The position numbers and the translations under genes are program-made. From positions 62,001 to 126,000 of the forward strand of contig CAJJAK010000006.1 in assembly GCA_905182165.1 (NCBI GenBank): a DNA stretch of 64,000 bases, read 5' to 3'. Shown here one piece after another: positions 8,156 through 17,703 of this stretch (its first letter is position 1; the number at the start of each line of letters is the position of its first letter). Origin of the DNA: an uncultured Paracoccaceae bacterium (GTDB taxonomy: Bacteria > Pseudomonadota > Alphaproteobacteria > Rhodobacterales > Rhodobacteraceae). Under the pieces are notes generated by a model. That model did no database searches and was not told the origin of the DNA. It worked only from the letters and a program-made list of their open reading frames with translations.

Positions 8156-10064
8156 TTGGTTCTCTGAAGAGCGAGCTTTTATAGCTTCCATTATTATAGT
8201 TATTTTATTAATGGCTTTAATTTTCTCGATACTTATTGGGCTCAAGCAAGCAACATCTCGTGCTAAGGACGAAGTATTTGGGGACCCAGAACGCACCTTA
8301 GGTGGATGGTATTGGACAGTAGCTGGGATTTCGACAATCTTATTGCTATGGTTTTATTTTTCTTGGGGTATTGGGCGTGCTTTTTTTCCTGAAGCGGGTA
8401 ATGAAATGTGTCAGGTTGCAAAAGTTGAAACTTCCATCGCTCCTATTAAAGCTGCTCTCCCGATTGGAGCACGGTATTATAAATCGACTAAATTGATCAT
8501 TCGAAATACAGAGCAGCTTGATATTTTAGAGACTAATTTACCTAAGGATGTTTTTAATAGCTTTGAACAAAAAGAACTGTTGGATATAATATTTAGATCG
8601 AGGAAACTAATTGGAGTGTACTCTAATCAAGAATATCAGAGTACTACTTCTATAAATACCTTTTCAAATATTGCTAATGATTTTGATAATTTAAGCGATA
8701 AATTAAAGCAGGGGTATTATGATTTTATACCCACGACAGAAGCACTTTCGCAACCCAAATGGGGTACCACGTACATTGAATTACCATTACTTCCAATTAC
8801 ACAGAAAGGCATCCTTTTTGATGAAATTAGTAAAAAAACCAAATTATTATCTACAACATTTTTGAAAACAAGAAACCGTTCAAAAACTGCAGAAATTTTC
8901 AATTTGCACATTTAAAGAAAAAATAAAATATCTATTAATAATCACTTCTTTTGGAGAGGAGATATTAAAACAAAGGCAGAATTATGTTAAGGCTGTTGAG
9001 CGTATTTTTAAAAGGTTAGATGATGGAACTATATTTCCACCTCAGTCGTTAGATGGGCTAAATAATTCGGTGAATAGCTTTCTTGATGCACTCAGTGACG
9101 CAAAAGGAAATTTGAAAGTTATTCAAGCAGTTTTTATTCCTGGTCAAGGTGTTATCAAATCAAAAACTCAGTGTACTGAACAAGGCTCAGGGCGATGGTT
9201 ACCAAAGCCCACAGACGTAGTCGCTAAATTCTTAATACTTGCAAACCCTGATTTGGAAAATGGAGGAGGTTACAAAGGAACTACGCTTTTTTGGTGGGAT
9301 TGGCTCGAAATAGCAGATATTTTGGCATTTTTCATCCCAGATTCATTCATTGATCAACTTCCTGGAGAATATGGACAACATTCTGAAAGTGGTAAATTTG
9401 AAGCAAATTATAAAGATACGCTAAAGCCCTGTGGTTCAAATTTATATTTTGAAATATTTAAAATACCTATTCCAACTGGTCACATATGGGATTCATTTTT
9501 AAGAGTATTTCTTGGATTAACGCTTGGAATTATTTTTGAGAGTGCTGTTCTAGAATTGCATTATCAATTTTTAAATCATTCTTTGATCTAACAAAATTTG
9601 TATATCGACCGGTCCCACCTTTGGCGTGGGCGCCATTAATTCTTACAATTTTTGGCATTCAAGATGATGGAAAGATATTTCTTCTTTTTATGGTGGCATT
9701 TGCTATCATGGTTATTTCTGCCAGAACGGGGGCATCAGGCACCCAATTATCAAAAATCCGGGCATCTCATTCTCTAGGGGCCTCAAATAGTCAAATATTA
9801 CGTTATGTGATTTTACCAAATGCTTTACCCGAAATCTTAACAGGGATAAGAATTGCTGTTGGTATGTGTTGGGGGACTTTAGTTGCTGCTGAAATGTTGG
9901 CTGGTACAACAGGTATTGGGTTTATCGAAAACGTGGCCAGAACAGTTTCTGATTATGAGTTAATTTGGGTCACAATTTTGATAATGGGTTTGCTCGGTTT
10001 GTCTTTCGATATCATGATGCGGTGGGTAATAAGAAAAACTATACCTTGGCGAGGCAAGGGTTAA
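8148..10064 (+). CDS. tauC: Taurine-type ABC transporter permease with a very large hydrophilic insert (frame broken)
   Basis: The permease forms the inner-membrane channel. The C-terminal part is a standard importer permease domain (YRPVPPLAWAPLILTIFG; the EAA-type loop SHSLGASNSQILRYVILPNALPEI in part; GMCWGTLVAAEML). Ahead of it are two membrane segments (about residues 8-32 and 50-75) and then some 300 hydrophilic residues before the core membrane domain resumes near WDWLEIADILAFFIP. Reading requires shifts near 8910 and 9570, across which the sequence continues sensibly. The total is about 639 residues, more than twice the length of E. coli TauC. The insert is probably periplasmic by topology. 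It is convergent with the next gene, overlapping by four bases. Confidence 0.72.
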
Positions 10065-10660
10065 TCAGAAAGAATTTTTTCGATTTGTGCTAAACGTTCT
10101 TTGCCATAGAATATTTGATCTCCAACAAAAAAAGTTGGCATTCCGAAAGTACCTTTTTTAACAGCTTTATTAGTATTCGAGATTAGTTTTTCTTTAACTT
10201 CCTTTGATTGCCCTAATTCAATTAAATCTAATCCATCAAACCCTGAGTTTGACATTGCTTGGAGGTAAATATCAGGGTCACCCATATTTTTTGGACTTTC
10301 CCACATATGATGAAAACCAGCTTCGATGTAATTTTTTAAATTACCTTCGTTTTGAGCTACAATCGCTCCCCGCATTAAGATTAATGTATTAACGGGAAAG
10401 TATGGGTTTTTTTTAAAGGTTATAATTTTGTGTTCTTCAATAAATCGTACTAGTTCTAAATTTTCGTAAGCATTTTTCCCCAACACATCCGCGAATGCAT
10501 TCATTGGAGCTTGATTGTTGGTTTGCTTAAAAATACCCCCTAAAAGGCAAGGTATATAGTTAAGTTTTGAATTGGTTCGTTTCTCAATTTCTGGAAAAAT
10601 TTTGTGCACCAAATATGTATTTGGACTTGCAAAATCAAAAATAAAATCTACAATTTTCAT
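10061..10660 (-). CDS. 2-hydroxychromene-2-carboxylate isomerase family protein (DsbA fold)
   Basis: This 199-residue protein has the DsbA/kappa-glutathione-transferase fold without a CxxC redox pair. It starts with DFIFDFASPNTYL (the SPxxY motif binds glutathione in this family), includes LLGGIFKQTNN, and ends with the conserved GTFGMPTFFVGDQIFYGKERL. Characterised members isomerise 2-hydroxychromene-2-carboxylate in naphthalene catabolism, but many marine bacteria carry members of unknown substrate. It has no signal peptide, so it is cytoplasmic. It is divergent from the first P450 gene, and the pair might act on the same compounds, which is speculation. Confidence 0.83.
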   Translation of the reverse strand: MKIVDFIFDFASPNTYLVHKIFPEIEKRTNSKLNYIPCLLGGIFKQTNNQAPMNAFADVLGKNAYENLELVRFIEEHKIITFKKNPYFPVNTLILMRGAIVAQNEGNLKNYIEAGFHHMWESPKNMGDPDIYLQAMSNSGFDGLDLIELGQSKEVKEKLISNTNKAVKKGTFGMPTFFVGDQIFYGKERLAQIEKILSD

Positions 10661-10789
10661 TTAAAATCTCTCTTTTCAGCTATTATAATTTCGTAGATCG
10701 TTGCATAGTTTAATTTAGATTGATTTGAAATATCCGATATCATTGAGGCTTCATCTACAATAAATAATGTTTTTTTATTCGTAAACTAT

Positions 10790-11982
10790 GTGGGTGATAG
10801 TATGACTTTACCTCATTTAAATATTAGTGATCCTAATTTTTCAACACGCAGTGTAGAGATTGAAAAGGCAAGAAGTCATTCTTTTTGTGCGACTACCCCT
10901 TTTGGGCTCGCGATTTTGCGTTACAAAGAGGTTGGTCAACTTTTGCGAGATCGCAGATTAAGACAAGGGAGTTATGCCTGGCCTGAAAAGAATGGATTAA
11001 CGGGATCTTTTGGAGATTTCTGGAAGCGGAGCGTCATTGGGCAGGAGGGTGGTTATCATAAAAAGCTTCGAGATATCTTGGTTCCATCGTTATCCCAAGA
11101 TTTCATTTATTCTTTGACCGCCTGCCTGCACCAGCAAATAATCTTTGTGAAAACTTGAAGAAAAAAAATTCTTGTGAATTTATGAGCGAATTTGCAAAAC
11201 CGTTTGCTGGACAAGCTATGTGTATTTTACTCGGTTTAAACAAAAAAGAGTGGGAAATTATTTCCCAAGATGCCTCAGATTTGGGTTTAGCGATGGGGGT
11301 TGAATGCAAATTGAATGAGAATATTTTTAATAGTGCTTATGAGCGCCTAGCTGATCTCGCACAAGGTTTAATCAAAAGAGTACGATCGGGCGAAGATGAA
11401 ACAAGTTTTGTTGCAAGACTTTATTTCCAAATGAGTAAAGTGGGTGGCTTAAGTGATTTAGAGCTTTCAGATCTGATTGTAATTTCGATTTTTGGAGGAG
11501 TAGATACTACTCGTTCTCAACTTGGTTTGGGAATTATGACGTTTATCAAGTACCCAGATGAATGGGTGAAATTAAGAAATGATAAATCGTTAGCATCTAA
11601 TGCTTTTGATGAGTTGATAAGAGAACGGCCAACAACAACCTGGGTCACTCGTGAGGCAAACCAAGATTTTGAGTTTTCTGGAGTTAATATTAATAAAGGT
11701 ACTACTTTACACTTGCTTGTTCATTCTTCCTCTCGCGATCCAATATGGCAAGATTCTCCTACGTTTAATATCAGTGCTAAACGGAAAAAACATTTTGGGT
11801 TTGGAGGTGGGTCTCATCATTGCGTTGGGCACTTTATGGCTAAGTCAGATTCAGTCATAGCTCTTTTAGCTTTATCTAGCTTTATGAAAAAAATTCAACA
11901 TGACGGTGAGGCGACATTGTTACCTGATTCAGGCAACACGAGCCCCATAACACTTCCAATAAAATATGCAGTGAATTACTAG
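10790..11982 (+). CDS. Cytochrome P450 (first of two; frame broken)
   Basis: This soluble bacterial-type P450 monooxygenase has about 395 residues once a shift near 11125 is applied. The second frame resumes with RLPAPANNLCENLKKKN. Diagnostic elements are the I-helix oxygen-binding segment GGVDTTRSQLG, the K-helix ExxR as ELIR followed by an aromatic-poor PTTTWVTRE, and the haem-thiolate loop FGFGGGSHHCVGH. The start is GTG at 10790 or ATG at 10802. No ferredoxin or ferredoxin reductase gene is adjacent, so electrons must come from a partner encoded elsewhere. The substrate is unknown. It is separated from nuoA by a roughly 110-base promoter region. Confidence 0.85.
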
Positions 11983-12095
11983 TTAAAATTATAACATAAA
12001 ACTCTATATTTAACTCATGATCTGTTGACCTTGGCTATTGTCACAGGTAAACCGCGGACTACGTATATAAAGATAGTCAATTAGGAGTATTTTCA

Positions 12096-12461
12096 TTGAA
12101 TGATCTTTTGATGCAATATTTGCCAATCCTTATCTTTCTAGGACTAGCGATTGCTCTTGGATCGATTTTGATATTGGCAGCGGTTATCGTTGCGGTAAGC
12201 AATCCTGATCCTGAAAAAACATCTGCATACGAGTGCGGTTTTAACGCATTCGATGATGCAAGGATGAAATTTGATGTACGTTTTTATTTAGTTGCTATTT
12301 TATTTATAATATTTGATTTAGAGATAGCTTTTCTGTTTCCTTGGGCTGTGTCTTTTAAAGATATTAGTATTGTCGGTTTTTGGTCAATGATGGTTTTTCT
12401 AGGGGTCCTTACCATTGGATTTGCTTACGAGTGGAAAAAAGGTGCTTTGGAATGGGATTAG
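12096..12461 (+). CDS. nuoA: NADH-quinone oxidoreductase subunit A (NuoA)
   Basis: NuoA is a small membrane subunit of complex I near the quinone site. The 121-residue protein has three hydrophobic helices and the conserved loop [24 protein letters not shown] between the first and second. The start is TTG at 12096, preceded by AGGAG at a good distance. It is the first gene of an operon that runs uninterrupted on the plus strand through nuoN, birA, coaX and rnj. Its 3' end overlaps nuoB by ten bases. Confidence 0.95.
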   Translation: MNDLLMQYLPILIFLGLAIALGSILILAAVIVAVSNPDPEKTSAYECGFNAFDDARMKFDVRFYLVAILFIIFDLEIAFLFPWAVSFKDISIVGFWSMMVFLGVLTIGFAYEWKKGALEWD

Positions 12462-12985
12462 AAATATCTTCAAATGCGGCAGGTGTAGATAAAGAAGTCA
12501 CTGTTAGTGCGCTTGGCAGAGATCTACAAGACAAAGGCTTTCTTGTGACATCAACTGAAGATGTAATTAATTGGGCTAGAACAGGATCCTTACATTGGAT
12601 GACTTTTGGCTTGGCATGTTGTGCAGTTGAAATGATGCACACATCGATGCCAAGATACGACCTTGAACGACTTGGTACAGCGCCTCGAGCTAGTCCACGA
12701 CAATCGGACCTAATGATAGTTGCTGGTACTCTGACTAATAAAATGGCACCTGCTTTGCGCAAAGTATATGATCAAATGCCGGAACCGCGATATGTTATTA
12801 GTATGGGGTCGTGTGCAAATGGCGGTGGATATTATCATTATAGTTATTCTGTAGTTAGGGGATGTGATAGAATTGTTCCAGTAGATATATATGTACCAGG
12901 GTGCCCCCCAACGGCAGAGGCATTGCTTTATGGAATTATGCAGCTGCAGAGAAAAATTCGCCGTACTGGTACGATAGTCAGATAG
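12452..12985 (+). CDS. nuoB: NADH-quinone oxidoreductase subunit B (NuoB)
   Basis: NuoB holds the terminal 4Fe-4S cluster N2 that passes electrons to ubiquinone. The adjacent cysteines of LACCAVEM, then [10 protein letters not shown] and [12 protein letters not shown] supply the ligands. I chose the ATG at 12452 ([11 protein letters not shown]), which overlaps nuoA. An earlier in-frame GTG at 12380 would lie inside nuoA and adds unrelated residues. At 177 residues the length is normal and the frame is intact. Confidence 0.96.
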   Translation: MGLEISSNAAGVDKEVTVSALGRDLQDKGFLVTSTEDVINWARTGSLHWMTFGLACCAVEMMHTSMPRYDLERLGTAPRASPRQSDLMIVAGTLTNKMAPALRKVYDQMPEPRYVISMGSCANGGGYYHYSYSVVRGCDRIVPVDIYVPGCPPTAEALLYGIMQLQRKIRRTGTIVR

Positions 12986-12994
12986 GTTTATTTT

Positions 12995-13615
12995 ATGAGT
13001 GATTTATTAAGTGAATTAGGTGCACTAATAGCAAGTAAGCAGGAAGAATCTGTCTTATCTGCTGAAGTAATTTCTGGAGAGCTGGTTATTCATGCTATAC
13101 CAAATGAAATAGTAAGCTTGATAGAGTTTCTTAGAAGTAATCCAAATTTACAATGTTCAACATTAATAGATCTTACTGCAGTTGATTACCCCACGCGGGA
13201 CAAAAGGTTTGATGTTGTTTATCACTTATTATCTATGTATCAGAATCTGCGCATAAGGATCAAAGTGGCAATTAAGGATGGAGATTTAATTCCAACAATT
13301 AGCAAAATTCACAAAGCGGCTGATTGGTACGAGCGAGAAGTGTTTGATATGTATGGAATAAAGTTTTCGGAACATCCAGACCTTAGGCGTTTATTGACTG
13401 ATTATGGTTTTCAGGGTCACCCGCTTAGAAAAGATTTTCCCACGACAGGATATTCAGAAGTAAGGTATGATGAGGTTCAAAAAGCTGTTATATATGAGCC
13501 TGTAAGCTTATCACAAGAATATAGGCAATTTGATTTCATGTCGCCGTGGGAGGGCGCTGAATATATTCAATCAGACGATAGCGATAAAGTTACAAACCTT
13601 TGTTTGATATTTTAA
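12995..13615 (+). CDS. nuoC: NADH-quinone oxidoreductase subunit C (NuoC)
   Basis: This hydrophilic 30-kDa-type subunit of the peripheral arm lies next to NuoD. The signature [29 protein letters not shown] and the downstream HPLRKDFP are present in full. The protein is 206 residues. Its last few residues (after about [11 protein letters not shown]) diverge from what I expect of relatives, so a small indel near the stop cannot be excluded. It lies nine bases after nuoB. About 80 bases separate it from nuoD. Confidence 0.94.
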   Translation: MSDLLSELGALIASKQEESVLSAEVISGELVIHAIPNEIVSLIEFLRSNPNLQCSTLIDLTAVDYPTRDKRFDVVYHLLSMYQNLRIRIKVAIKDGDLIPTISKIHKAADWYEREVFDMYGIKFSEHPDLRRLLTDYGFQGHPLRKDFPTTGYSEVRYDEVQKAVIYEPVSLSQEYRQFDFMSPWEGAEYIQSDDSDKVTNLCLIF

Positions 13616-13632
13616 AAATTATCAGAGGTATT

Positions 13633-13698
13633 ATGCCAGCATTTATGAAAATTAAATTTACAGATGCTTCTGCTAAATTGATTTGTGGGTTGAGTTAA
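13633..13698 (+). CDS. Possible 21-residue ORF between nuoC and nuoD
   Basis: An ATG at 13633, with AGAGG seven to eleven bases upstream, opens a 21-codon frame. Its TAA overlaps the nuoD ATG (TAATG). This spacing would allow translational coupling to nuoD, whose own ribosome binding site is weak. The peptide (beginning [11 protein letters not shown]) matches nothing I know. It may be only a leader that sets nuoD translation, or chance. Confidence 0.25.
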   Translation: MPAFMKIKFTDASAKLICGLS

Positions 13699-14906
13699 TG
13701 GTTGAAAGCTTATCAGAAATAAAAAAAGCAGAAGATCAAGTCCGAAATTTTAACATTAATTTTGGTCCTCAACATCCCGCTGCCCATGGCGTGTTAAGAT
13801 TGGTATTGGAGCTTGATGGTGAGATAGTTGAACGGGTTGATCCGCATATTGGATTGTTACATCGCGGTACAGAAAAACTTATGGAAAGCCGCACTTATTT
13901 ACAAAATTTGCCCTATTTTGATCGATTAGATTATGTGGCACCAATGAACCAAGAGCATGCCTGGTGTTTAGCTATAGAAAAACTAACAGGCACAAAGGTT
14001 CCTAAACGTGCCTCATTAATTAGAGTTCTATATTGTGAAATTGGCAGAATTTTAAACCATTTATTGAATGTGACCACTCAGGCCATGGATGTCGGTGCGT
14101 TGACGCCTCCCTTGTGGGGTTTTGAAGAGAGAGAAAAACTGATGGGCTTTTATGAGCGTGCTAGTGGTGCCCGCCTACATGCTGCTTATTTTAGACCGGG
14201 AGGGGTCCATCAAGATCTACCACCTGAATTGTTAGATGATATAATGCAATGGAGCCTACATTTTCCAAATACTTTAGATGATATTGAGGGTTTGCTCACA
14301 GAAAATAGAATATTTAAACAACGGAATGTTGATATTGGGATTGTAAGTGAGAAAGATATCCAAGATTGGGGCTTTTCGGGAGTCATGGTTAGAGGTTCTG
14401 GTTTTGCATGGGATTTGAGGCGTTCGCAACCATATGAGTGCTATGATGAGTTTGATTTCAAGATACCAGTTGGAAAAAATGGTGATTGCTATGATAGGTA
14501 TTTGTGCAGATTAGCAGAAATGCGTGAAAGTAATAAAATAATTAGGCAAGCAATAGAGAAATTAAGCCACACTACAGGCGAAGTTCTTTCTCGTGGAAAG
14601 GTTACCCCTCCACCACGCGTTGAGATGAAAAGGTCAATGGAAGCTTTGATACATCATTTTAAGTTGTACACTGAAGGCTTTAAAGTGCCAGAAGGTGAAA
14701 TATATACTCCGGTTGAGGCTCCCAAAGGTGAGTTTGGTGTGTACCTTGTGTCAGACGGTACTAACAAACCTTACAGAGTTAAATTGCGCGCTCCAGGTTT
14801 TCCTCACTTAGCTGCAATGGATTATTTATGTCGAGGTCATCAGTTAGCAGATGTATCAGCTATTCTTGGTTCACTTGATATCGTTTTTGGTGAGGTGGAT
14901 AGATGA
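13698..14906 (+). CDS. nuoD: NADH-quinone oxidoreductase subunit D (NuoD)
   Basis: This 49-kDa-type subunit lines the quinone cavity and is related to NiFe-hydrogenase large subunits. It contains [22 protein letters not shown] near the N terminus, [12 protein letters not shown], and a C terminus ending [12 protein letters not shown], all characteristic. The start is taken as ATG at 13698 ([10 protein letters not shown]), giving 402 residues. A slightly earlier in-frame ATG would overlap the small upstream ORF. The frame is intact. Confidence 0.96.
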   Translation: MVESLSEIKKAEDQVRNFNINFGPQHPAAHGVLRLVLELDGEIVERVDPHIGLLHRGTEKLMESRTYLQNLPYFDRLDYVAPMNQEHAWCLAIEKLTGTKVPKRASLIRVLYCEIGRILNHLLNVTTQAMDVGALTPPLWGFEEREKLMGFYERASGARLHAAYFRPGGVHQDLPPELLDDIMQWSLHFPNTLDDIEGLLTENRIFKQRNVDIGIVSEKDIQDWGFSGVMVRGSGFAWDLRRSQPYECYDEFDFKIPVGKNGDCYDRYLCRLAEMRESNKIIRQAIEKLSHTTGEVLSRGKVTPPPRVEMKRSMEALIHHFKLYTEGFKVPEGEIYTPVEAPKGEFGVYLVSDGTNKPYRVKLRAPGFPHLAAMDYLCRGHQLADVSAILGSLDIVFGEVDR

Positions 14907-14967
14907 TATGTAATAGACAATTTATCAATCACAATAGGTTGGTTTTTTTAGCTTTGAAGGTGTTTTA

Positions 14968-15715
14968 ATGTTAAGACGCTTGCATCATTTGCAGCCTGAA
15001 TCTTTTTCTTTTTCAAAGAAAAACTTGGTTTGGGCGAAAGAACAAATAAAAAAATACCCAGAGGGCCGCGAGGCTAGCGCAATTATACCTCTGCTTTGGC
15101 GGGCTCAAGAGCAGGAAGGATGGCTTACTAGGCCAGCAATCGAATACGTGTCAGAATTGTTGAATATGGCATATATTAGAGCTTTAGAAGTTGCATCGTT
15201 TTATTTTATGTTTCAACTACAGCCTGTTGGTGAGGTAGCTCATGTGCAGGTGTGTGGCACTACTTCTTGCATGATATGTGGTGCAGAAGATTTAGCGGAA
15301 GTTTGTAAAAAATTTATATCTGAAAACGAACATGAAATTTCAAAAGATGGAAAATTTAGTTGGGAAGAGGTTGAGTGTCTAGGAGCATGTTCTAATGCAC
15401 CGATGGTTCAAATTGGCAAGGATTTTTACGAAGATTTAACCGTTGATAAATTTGAGAAAATTTTGAAGGACTTTGATAAAGGTCTTGTGCCTGAACCTGG
15501 CCCCGCAAAATGGTCGCTATGCTGCAGAACCATTAGCTGGATTAACAAGTTTACATGTACATGAGGCTAATCGATTGGACCACAATGCTTCTGTAGGTTT
15601 GGCAATTGAATTAAAGGATACCATCGAGCGGATAGGATCAGATAAAAAAATCAATTCAAAAAAATTAAAAAATAAAATAGATTATGAAAAAAATTACCCC
15701 AATGAAGGTTTTGTT
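14968..15715 (+). CDS. nuoE: NADH-quinone oxidoreductase subunit E (NuoE, frame broken, no stop seen)
   Basis: This 24-kDa-type thioredoxin-fold subunit carries the 2Fe-2S cluster N1a in the NADH-oxidising module. The ligand segments [11 protein letters not shown] and [10 protein letters not shown] are present. The first frame runs to GLVPEPGP. A shift near 15505 continues with [15 protein letters not shown] and [13 protein letters not shown], which matches NuoE tails of this group. In that second frame there is no stop codon before the following DUF5337-like gene. The poly-A-rich linker (15640-15715) suggests that an indel removed the stop, though a true fusion is possible. I end the feature at the next gene's GTG. 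Confidence 0.85.
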
Positions 15716-15931
15716 GTGAAAAAAAATGGTAGAAAACAAATTCGAATAGCAAGTATTGTGATTATTTTTACAATTTTTACTTGGATGATTGCCAGTTATA
15801 TTGGGGGTCAATTAGCCTGGGAGGCAAGGTTTGCATTTTTATTTGATTTTTGTGCTATTGCAGCATTTCTATGGGCATTAGTAGTAATCTTAAGAGTTTG
15901 GTTAACTAGCCCAGTTGTAGAGGAAAATTAA
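15716..15931 (+). CDS. DUF5337-like small membrane protein of the nuo operon
   Basis: A GTG at 15716 begins a 71-residue protein with two hydrophobic helices (about residues 10-30 and 40-63), a short basic N terminus (KKNGRKQ) and an acidic tail (VVEEN). Its position between nuoE and nuoF, its length and its two-helix layout correspond to the DUF5337 family found inside Rhodobacterales complex I operons. Function is unknown, and an accessory or assembly role is inferred from location. Its stop overlaps the nuoF ATG by one base. The frame is continuous with the preceding nuoE reading. Confidence 0.65.
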   Translation: MKKNGRKQIRIASIVIIFTIFTWMIASYIGGQLAWEARFAFLFDFCAIAAFLWALVVILRVWLTSPVVEEN

Positions 15932-17229
15932 TGCTTAGTGATAATGATAGAATCTTTACGAATCTTTATGGTATGCATGACCGAACCCTTAAAGGAGCTC
16001 AAAGCCGTGGGCACTGGGATGGCACCAATAAGTTAATAAAAAATGGTCGTGCTTGGATCATTGATGAAATAAAAAGTTCTGGTCTTCGTGGTAGAGGTGG
16101 TGCTGGATTTCCAACAGGCCTCAAGTGGTCATTTATGCCAAAAGAAAGTGATGGCAGGCCGTCATATTTAGTAATTAACGCTGATGAGTCAGAGCCAGGA
16201 ACCTGTAAAGATAGGGAAATAATGCGCCATGACCCTCACAAATTAATAGAAGGTTGTTTAATAGCAGCTTTTGCGATGGGGGCTAATTGTGGCTATATAT
16301 ATATCCGAGGAGAATTTATTCGTGAGAGAGAGACTCTTCAGAATGCTATCGATGAAGCTTATGACGCAGGATTTCTTGGAAGGAACGCGGCTAAGTCTGG
16401 ATGGGATTTTGATCTGTATTTACACCATGGTGCTGGAGCTTATATTTGTGGAGAGGAAACAGCTTTATTAGAAAGTCTTGAAGGTAAGAAGGGAATGCCG
16501 CGCATGAAGCCTCCATTCCCTGCTGGAGCAGGTTTATATGGTTGTCCAACTACAGTAAATAATGTTGAATCAATAGCAGTTGTACCAACAATTTTGAGGC
16601 GAAGTGGAGATTGGTTCAAGTCGTTTGGTAGAGAAAATAATGCTGGAACAAAGCTTTTTGCAATTTCTGGACATGTAAATAACCCGTGCGTAGTTGAAGA
16701 AGCGATGTCCATTCCGTTACAAGAGTTACTGGAGAGACATTGTGGAGGAGTACGTGGTGGGTGGAAAAATTTAAAGGCCGTAATACCAGGTGGATCATCT
16801 GTTCCTTGCTTAAGGGGAGATGACTGTAGCGACGTTATTATGGATTTTGATTTTTTAAAAAGTAGGCGCTCAGGATTAGGAACGGCTGCGGTAATTGTGA
16901 TGGATCAGTCAACAGACATTATAAAAGCAATATGGCGACTATCTAAGTTTTATAAACATGAAAGTTGTGGACAATGCACGCCTTGCAGGGAAGGTACTGG
17001 ATGGATGATGCGTGTGATGGAGCGGTTGGTTCATGGAAATGCAGAGCCTGAAGAAATAGATATGTTATTGGACGTTACTAAACAGGTCGAAGGTCATACA
17101 ATTTGTGCTTTGGGAGATGCAGCAGCCTGGCCCATTCAAGGATTAATTAGAAATTTTCGTGATGAAATTGAAGATCGTATAAAAGAAAAAAGGTCAAAAA
17201 TCACAGGAAAAATGCAGCAGAATGATTAA
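15931..17229 (+). CDS. nuoF: NADH-quinone oxidoreductase subunit F (NuoF)
   Basis: This 51-kDa-type subunit binds NADH, FMN and cluster N3. It has the FMN/NADH glycine-rich segment [15 protein letters not shown], the second loop [19 protein letters not shown], and the N3 ligands in [15 protein letters not shown] plus a later [12 protein letters not shown]. The length of 432 residues and intact frame are normal for alphaproteobacteria. A weak dyad (ATGTTAAA with TTTAACAT, 17230-17253) follows the stop and may be an mRNA-processing or attenuation hairpin within the operon. Confidence 0.96.
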   Translation: MLSDNDRIFTNLYGMHDRTLKGAQSRGHWDGTNKLIKNGRAWIIDEIKSSGLRGRGGAGFPTGLKWSFMPKESDGRPSYLVINADESEPGTCKDREIMRHDPHKLIEGCLIAAFAMGANCGYIYIRGEFIRERETLQNAIDEAYDAGFLGRNAAKSGWDFDLYLHHGAGAYICGEETALLESLEGKKGMPRMKPPFPAGAGLYGCPTTVNNVESIAVVPTILRRSGDWFKSFGRENNAGTKLFAISGHVNNPCVVEEAMSIPLQELLERHCGGVRGGWKNLKAVIPGGSSVPCLRGDDCSDVIMDFDFLKSRRSGLGTAAVIVMDQSTDIIKAIWRLSKFYKHESCGQCTPCREGTGWMMRVMERLVHGNAEPEEIDMLLDVTKQVEGHTICALGDAAAWPIQGLIRNFRDEIEDRIKEKRSKITGKMQQND

Positions 17230-17288
17230 ATGTTAAATGATAATTTTTAACATAAATAAATAGAGAAAATAAAGTTTAATGTTATATT

Positions 17289-17662
17289 ATGGAGTTTGTT
17301 AATTTGAGATTTATCGTTTTGATATGCTTTTGTTGGATGTCTTTTATCCAGATAGCTAATGCTAAGCCTTTATTGAATTGACAAATGAAAATATATGGCA
17401 TGAATTACTACAAATTAGTGTGGCTAGTAAAATAAGTGAGAAATGTACATCTATTGAGGCAAGAAAAATAAAGGGCCTGTTTGCCTTACTTCAGATTAAG
17501 AGTGTAGCCAAAGAACTTGGGTATACTGATAATTAGAAACAGCATTGTATACAATTAAGGAAAATAAGAAAAAATTAAAAAATGAAACCGATGTTTATTG
17601 TACCAGACAATGGAGTTGATCTTAATTCATTAACTGATTCTCTCATAGTCATTCCGCCATGA
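17289..17662 (+). CDS. DUF5333-like secreted protein of the nuo operon (frame broken several times)
   Basis: The stretch between nuoF and nuoG is not empty. From ATG 17289 there is a signal-peptide-like start (RFIVLICFCWMSF then IANAKP). After a shift near 17378 the frame reads ELTNENIWHELLQISVASKI and SEKCTSIEARKIKGLFALLQ, then KELGYTDN. After a second shift near 17535 it reads LETALYTIKENKKKLKNET and DVYCTR, and after a third near 17612 VDLNSLTDSLIV. The size, signal peptide, two cysteines and the LGYTD element match my memory of the DUF5333 proteins located here in Rhodobacterales. The role is unknown. Three breaks in 370 bases make either sequencing error or real decay possible. Confidence 0.55.
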
Positions 17663-17703
17663 TCAAACAACAATTGGTTCATTGCTGAGGATTAAATAAT
17701 AAT

